A DNA stretch of 64,000 bases from CAYPGJ01 sp964638515 (GTDB taxonomy: Bacteria; Planctomycetota; Phycisphaerae; Phycisphaerales; UBA1924): positions 129,592 to 193,591 of the forward strand of contig CAZWZL010000001.1 in assembly GCA_964638515.1 (NCBI GenBank). The letters are read 5' to 3'. How positions within the stretch are numbered: the stretch's first letter is position 1; each line of letters starts with the position of its first letter. The notes under the pieces are model-generated. The model was not told the origin of the DNA. It saw only the letters and a list, made by a program, of their open reading frames with translations, and ran no database searches. Both the position numbers and the translations under genes were made by a program. Of this stretch, positions 60,721-64,000 are shown one piece after another.

Positions 60721-61173
60721 TTATTCAGCTCCGCCCGCCATCGCCCCGGCGATCGCTCCAGCCAACTCCCTCGCCCCGCCCCCAAAGCCCTCCCCCTTCG
60801 CCGCCTCCTCCACGCTCACGGGTTTCCACCCAATCCCCAGCCCCCGCCCATCCTCCATCTTGGGGATCACGTGAAAGTGCACGTGCATCACCGCCTGATG
60901 CGCCGACGCCCCGTTGTTCTGCAGCACGTTGTACGACCGCGCCCCCGTCGCCCGCATCACCGCTCGGCACACCCTCGGCAGCACGCGCCCGATCGCCGCC
61001 GCCGACTCTTCGCTCAGCCCGTCCAGCGTCTCCGCCGCCTCCTTCGGGATCACCAGCACGTGCCCCACGCTCAGCGGCGCGATGTCCAGAAACGCCAGCA
61101 CCCGCTCATCCTCATACACGCGATGACACGGGATCTCACCCCGAATGATCTTGCCGAAAATCGTGTCCGCCAT
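60721..61173 (-). CDS. HIT family protein (histidine triad)
   Basis: 150-residue nucleotide-binding hydrolase. It begins ADTIFGKIIRGEIPCHRVYED and has FLDIAPLSVGHVLVIPK and the triad H97, H99, H101 in MHVHFHVIP. Such HinT-like enzymes cleave adenosine phosphoramidates. The ATG at 61171-61173 is preferred to an in-frame start eleven codons upstream because a TACGAT box lies six bases before it. It lies 208 bases from the subtilase start; that gap shows nothing coding. Confidence 0.93.
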   Translation of the reverse strand: MADTIFGKIIRGEIPCHRVYEDERVLAFLDIAPLSVGHVLVIPKEAAETLDGLSEESAAAIGRVLPRVCRAVMRATGARSYNVLQNNGASAHQAVMHVHFHVIPKMEDGRGLGIGWKPVSVEEAAKGEGFGGGARELAGAIAGAMAGGAE

Positions 61174-61179
61174 GCGCGA

Positions 61180-61185
61180 ATCGTA
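61180..61185 (-). promoter_or_regulatory. -10-like TACGAT box before the HIT gene
   Basis: TACGAT on the minus strand ends six bases before the HIT-family ATG, inside the end of the upstream phosphatase-to-HIT gap. It would yield a near-leaderless mRNA. Confidence 0.35.
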
Positions 61186-61202
61186 CCCGCGCCCCTTCCC
61201 CC

Positions 61203-62579
61203 TCACGCCCTCGTCACCACCACCATCGTCAGATCATCCGGCTGCGCAACCCCCCCGACATACGCCTCCACGTCCCCGCGCACCGCAGCGATCAGCCCCT
61301 CAGCATCGACAGGCCCCCGCGACAACGACTCGCGCAGCCGATCCAGCCCGAACATCGGCCCGCTCTCTCCCGCCCACTCGAAGAACCCGTCCGTCAGCAG
61401 GATCAGCGCATCCCCCGTGCGCATCCGGATCTCCTGAACCAGCTCGAACCGCTCGTCCGCCACCACGCCCAGCGGCGGCGCATCCGGCAGGTACGACTCC
61501 ACCGCGCCCTCGCGCCGCCGCACCAGGATCGGCCCGTGCCCCGCCGTCACCAGGCGCGCCACATCGCTCCCCTCCTCAAACAGCACCGCCGCGAACGTCA
61601 CGAACCGTCCCGCGGGCAAATCCGCCATCAGCAACGCATTCACCTTCCGCATCGCCGCCGGCAGCCCCTCATCCCCATCCATCGACGCCCGCGCATACGC
61701 GCGGCAGAACGCCGCCATCAGCGCCGGCCCCAGCCCGTGACCCGTCACGTCCGCCAGCGACACCACCACGCGCCCCGCGCCCACCGACTGCCAGTCGTAG
61801 TAATCACCACCAGCCTTCTCCGCCGGCCGACTCCAGAACGCGAACGAATACCCCGCAATGCTCGGCGATTCGCTCGGCAACAGCCCCCGCTGCACCTCAC
61901 CCGCCGCCGAGATCTCCCGCTCCGCCGCCGCTCGCGCTCGCCCTTCCTGCATCACACGCGACACCGCAAACCGCAGCGCCCAGGCCACCACCGCCGACGC
62001 CACCCCCGCCACCAGCAGCCACGCCGACGTCGTGTACAGCACCGACTCCTCGAACAAGTCTCCCTGCCACGTCCGCGCATCCCGCGACGTCCACACCGCC
62101 AGCCCGTACCCCACGCCGCTGAGCATCCCCGTCCCCAGACACATCCACGCGTTCAATCGCAGCGGCGACAGAATCAGCAGCAGCGCGTACAGCAGCACCA
62201 CCGGCGACCGCACCGCCTCGTCCGCGCTCCGCAACTCGAACTTCCACAGCCCGACCACGATCGCCGTCGGCAGCGCGCTCTCGAGCACGACGCTCAGCCA
62301 CCGCGCCCACCACGCGGCCACCACGCCCCGCCGCGCCGACTTCTTCGCATGCATCCCCGCCAGCAACGCGTGCCCCGCCAGGCACGCCATCAACACCAGC
62401 CCCACCGGCCACACCTGATCCCCCCTCTCCGATTCGGGCATCCGCCACGACACGTACGTCACCATCAGCCCCGTCAGCCCGACCACGCTCCACAGCCGCC
62501 GAACCTCGGCGCGCGCCGTCACCACCGCCCACGCCTCCCCCTCCGCCCGCGCCTCACGATGCGTCATCCGGCTCGCCAT
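61203..62579 (-). CDS. SpoIIE/RsbU-type PP2C serine phosphatase, membrane-bound
   Basis: 458 residues. Six hydrophobic helices (about 29-205) lead through a linker helix to a SpoIIE domain: AAGEVQRGLLPSESP, then EKAGGDYYDWQSV and SLADVTGHGLGPALM (metal-binding Asp/Gly), VTAGHGP, LILLTDGFFE, and PDDLTMVVVTRA. These phosphatases usually dephosphorylate an anti-sigma antagonist, feeding sigma-factor partner switching; no partner genes are adjacent. It diverges from mutL. Confidence 0.9.
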   Translation of the reverse strand: MASRMTHREARAEGEAWAVVTARAEVRRLWSVVGLTGLMVTYVSWRMPESERGDQVWPVGLVLMACLAGHALLAGMHAKKSARRGVVAAWWARWLSVVLESALPTAIVVGLWKFELRSADEAVRSPVVLLYALLLILSPLRLNAWMCLGTGMLSGVGYGLAVWTSRDARTWQGDLFEESVLYTTSAWLLVAGVASAVVAWALRFAVSRVMQEGRARAAAEREISAAGEVQRGLLPSESPSIAGYSFAFWSRPAEKAGGDYYDWQSVGAGRVVVSLADVTGHGLGPALMAAFCRAYARASMDGDEGLPAAMRKVNALLMADLPAGRFVTFAAVLFEEGSDVARLVTAGHGPILVRRREGAVESYLPDAPPLGVVADERFELVQEIRMRTGDALILLTDGFFEWAGESGPMFGLDRLRESLSRGPVDAEGLIAAVRGDVEAYVGGVAQPDDLTMVVVTRA

Positions 62580-62625
62580 GCTCCCAAACCTACCAGCGTC
62601 GACGTGCGATCGACGCCCCTCCCCC

Positions 62626-62631
62626 TACACT
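62626..62631 (+). promoter_or_regulatory. -10-like TACACT box before mutL
   Basis: TACACT ends seven bases before the mutL ATG, and only C/T bases lie between. No Shine-Dalgarno site is present. Confidence 0.45.
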
Positions 62632-62638
62632 TCCCCCC

Positions 62639-64000
62639 ATGACCCTCGGCGGAGCCGACATCTCCTCTCCACCGCACCCCGTCATCGCCCCACTCCCACC
62701 CCTCCTCATCAACCAGATCGCGGCCGGCGAAGTCATCGAACGCCCAGCCTCCGTCGTCAAGGAACTCCTCGACAACGCCATCGACGCCGGCGCCACTCGC
62801 ATCTCCATCGACCTCGAACTCGGCGGCGTCGAACTCGTCCGCGTCGCCGACGACGGCCTCGGCGTGCCCCACGCCCAGGCCCGCCTCATGCTCGCCCCCC
62901 ACGCCACCTCCAAGCTCCGCGCCGCCGCCGACCTCGACGCCATCACCACCATGGGCTTCCGAGGCGAAGCACTCGCCTCCATCTGCTCCGTCGCCCGCGT
63001 CTCCGTCCGCTCACGCACCCGCGACGCGCAGCACGCCTGGCGCATCGACGCCGAGGCCGACCACATCCCCGACCCCGCGCCCGACGCCGCGCCTCACGGC
63101 ACATCCATCACCGTCCGCAACCTCTTCTTCAACACCCCCGCCCGCCGCAAGTTTCTCCGCACCCCCGCCACCGAGCAGGACCACTGCGCCGAAGCCGTCC
63201 GCGCCCTCGCCCTCGCACACCCGCGCATCGCCTTCCGCCTCACCGCCGACAACCGCGAACTCCTCGACCTCCCCACCCGCGACTCCCCGCGAGATCGCAT
63301 CCTCGACGTCCTCGGCCCCGAGCTCGAACAACACCTCCTCGAAGCGCACGCCGACGACCTCGACGGCGCCCAAGGCGCCGCGCTCTTCGCCATGGTCGGC
63401 ACGCCCGAGATCGCCCGCGCCACCAACCGCGCACAACGAATATTCATCAACGGCCGACCCGTCCGCGACAAGACCATCCAGCACGCGCTCCGCGAGGCCT
63501 ATCGCGGCCTCATGGACCACGCGCGCCACCCCACCGCCGTGCTGCTCCTCGAAGTCCCGCCCGGCGCCGTCGACGTCAACGTCCACCCCACCAAGGCCGA
63601 GGTCCGCTTCCGCGACCCCGGTCACATCCACACCCTCGTCCTCCGCGCCGTGCGCGATGCGCTGCGCGCCGCCGACCTGACGCCCGTGGTGCGCACGGAC
63701 TCAAATCCGCGCGACACACAAGACGCCCGCATCTCGGCCTTCGCGCGCGCGCCCGAGGCCGTTCTTCCCAACCAGTGGTCCCTGCGACCGCAAGATAGCG
63801 CACCGCAAGCGACTCTCGAGGACTTCGTGGTGCGCATGAAAGCGCTCAGAGACCAGGCCCGTGCGCTTTCCGGCGGTCTTGTGGAGCGCGCACAAACAGA
63901 GTCGATCACAAAGTTGCGCGCGCCCGATGTCGATGCGAGCCCTTCTGGCGCCGAGTTTGCACCCCTCCCCACCGTCATACCCGCCCAGCGCGTCCTCCAG
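62639..64000 (+). CDS. mutL: DNA mismatch repair protein MutL (partial, 3' end beyond window)
   Basis: The frame from the ATG at 62639 stays open for 454 codons to the window edge. The GHKL ATPase is complete: NQIAAGEVIERPASVVKELL at 25-44, the ATP-lid Asp in DNAIDAGAT, DDGLGV at 71-76, TSKL, GFRGEAL, and GTSITVRNLFFNTPAR. The transducer domain includes QRIFINGRPVRDK and VDVNVHPTKAEVRF. It couples MutS recognition to repair. About 20 extra residues before the first motif are unusual. The C-terminal dimerisation/endonuclease domain cannot be judged. Confidence 0.96.
   Translation, partial: MTLGGADISSPPHPVIAPLPPLLINQIAAGEVIERPASVVKELLDNAIDAGATRISIDLELGGVELVRVADDGLGVPHAQARLMLAPHATSKLRAAADLDAITTMGFRGEALASICSVARVSVRSRTRDAQHAWRIDAEADHIPDPAPDAAPHGTSITVRNLFFNTPARRKFLRTPATEQDHCAEAVRALALAHPRIAFRLTADNRELLDLPTRDSPRDRILDVLGPELEQHLLEAHADDLDGAQGAALFAMVGTPEIARATNRAQRIFINGRPVRDKTIQHALREAYRGLMDHARHPTAVLLLEVPPGAVDVNVHPTKAEVRFRDPGHIHTLVLRAVRDALRAADLTPVVRTDSNPRDTQDARISAFARAPEAVLPNQWSLRPQDSAPQATLEDFVVRMKALRDQARALSGGLVERAQTESITKLRAPDVDASPSGAEFAPLPTVIPAQRVLQ

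Noticed and set aside
58608..61148. An 846-codon open frame on the plus strand
   Set aside because: It is antisense to the subtilase and HIT genes, is very Arg/His-rich and has no motifs. It is a high-GC shadow frame.
1..64000. CRISPR array, prophage, IS element or rRNA operon
   Set aside because: No direct-repeat/spacer pattern, transposase or integrase motif, terminal repeats, or rRNA signature was seen on either strand.

Overview
The window (about 68-70% GC by eye) comes from a free-living Gram-negative-type bacterium, most probably a planctomycete of the class Phycisphaerae. The clues are a pseudopilin with a DUF1559-like N-terminus, a secreted subtilase ending in a dockerin-like Asn/Asp-Gly repeat tail, DUF4159 and DoxX proteins, small orphan coiled-coil and HTH proteins, and dense 4-base GTGA/ATGA gene overlaps. 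The assignment rests on gene content only. I see no phage, transposase, integrase, CRISPR array or rRNA.

Left third (1-20.3 kb): a surface-polysaccharide locus. A UbiA-type polyprenyl-phosphate phosphoribosyltransferase (cut by the left edge), a methyltransferase and a GT-C membrane glycosyltransferase precede UDP-glucose dehydrogenase and UDP-xylose synthase. A ten-gene plus-strand run (5845-17378) then encodes an atypical SDR epimerase, a membrane protein, two GT4 glycosyltransferases, a methyltransferase, a tandem GT2-GT2 fusion, a WcaF-type acetyltransferase, an RsmJ-like rRNA methyltransferase, a Wzy-like polymerase and a Wzx-like flippase. An EEP hydrolase and a UDP-glucuronate 4-epimerase-like gene close the block on the minus strand. 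Together these could make UDP-GlcA, UDP-Xyl and UDP-GalA and assemble and export a lipid-linked glycan. The initiating sugar-phosphate transferase and the export channel are not in the window.

Middle (20.3-44.7 kb): mostly housekeeping. An EF-G-like GTPase is followed by an intergenic region rich in inverted repeats. Then come pyrB-gmk, a preQ0 cluster queC-queE-queD, an M14 peptidase with a two-component pair, a pseudopilin pair, a YrdC-LMW phosphatase fusion with rpiB, an iron-type solute-binding protein, a TPR/VWA/DoxX block, tRNA-Leu(TAG), holB, a UbiA-like protein, a DUF4159 protein and a sugar epimerase.

Right third (44.7-64 kb): ftsK with an extreme acidic C-terminal tail, a PilZ-REC-Hpt-like protein, dut with an insertion, a CapD-like dehydratase without membrane segments, metG, an amidohydrolase, a 2-hydroxyacid dehydrogenase, tRNA-Gln(CTG), a 57-residue ORF, a large secreted subtilase, a HIT protein, a SpoIIE-type phosphatase, and the first 454 codons of mutL running off the right edge.

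Two start-signal styles coexist. Some genes have clear Shine-Dalgarno sites. Others (metG, mutL, queC, the pseudopilin, the HIT gene, the UbiA-like gene) have a -10-like hexamer only 5-9 nt before the start codon, suggesting leaderless or nearly leaderless mRNAs.
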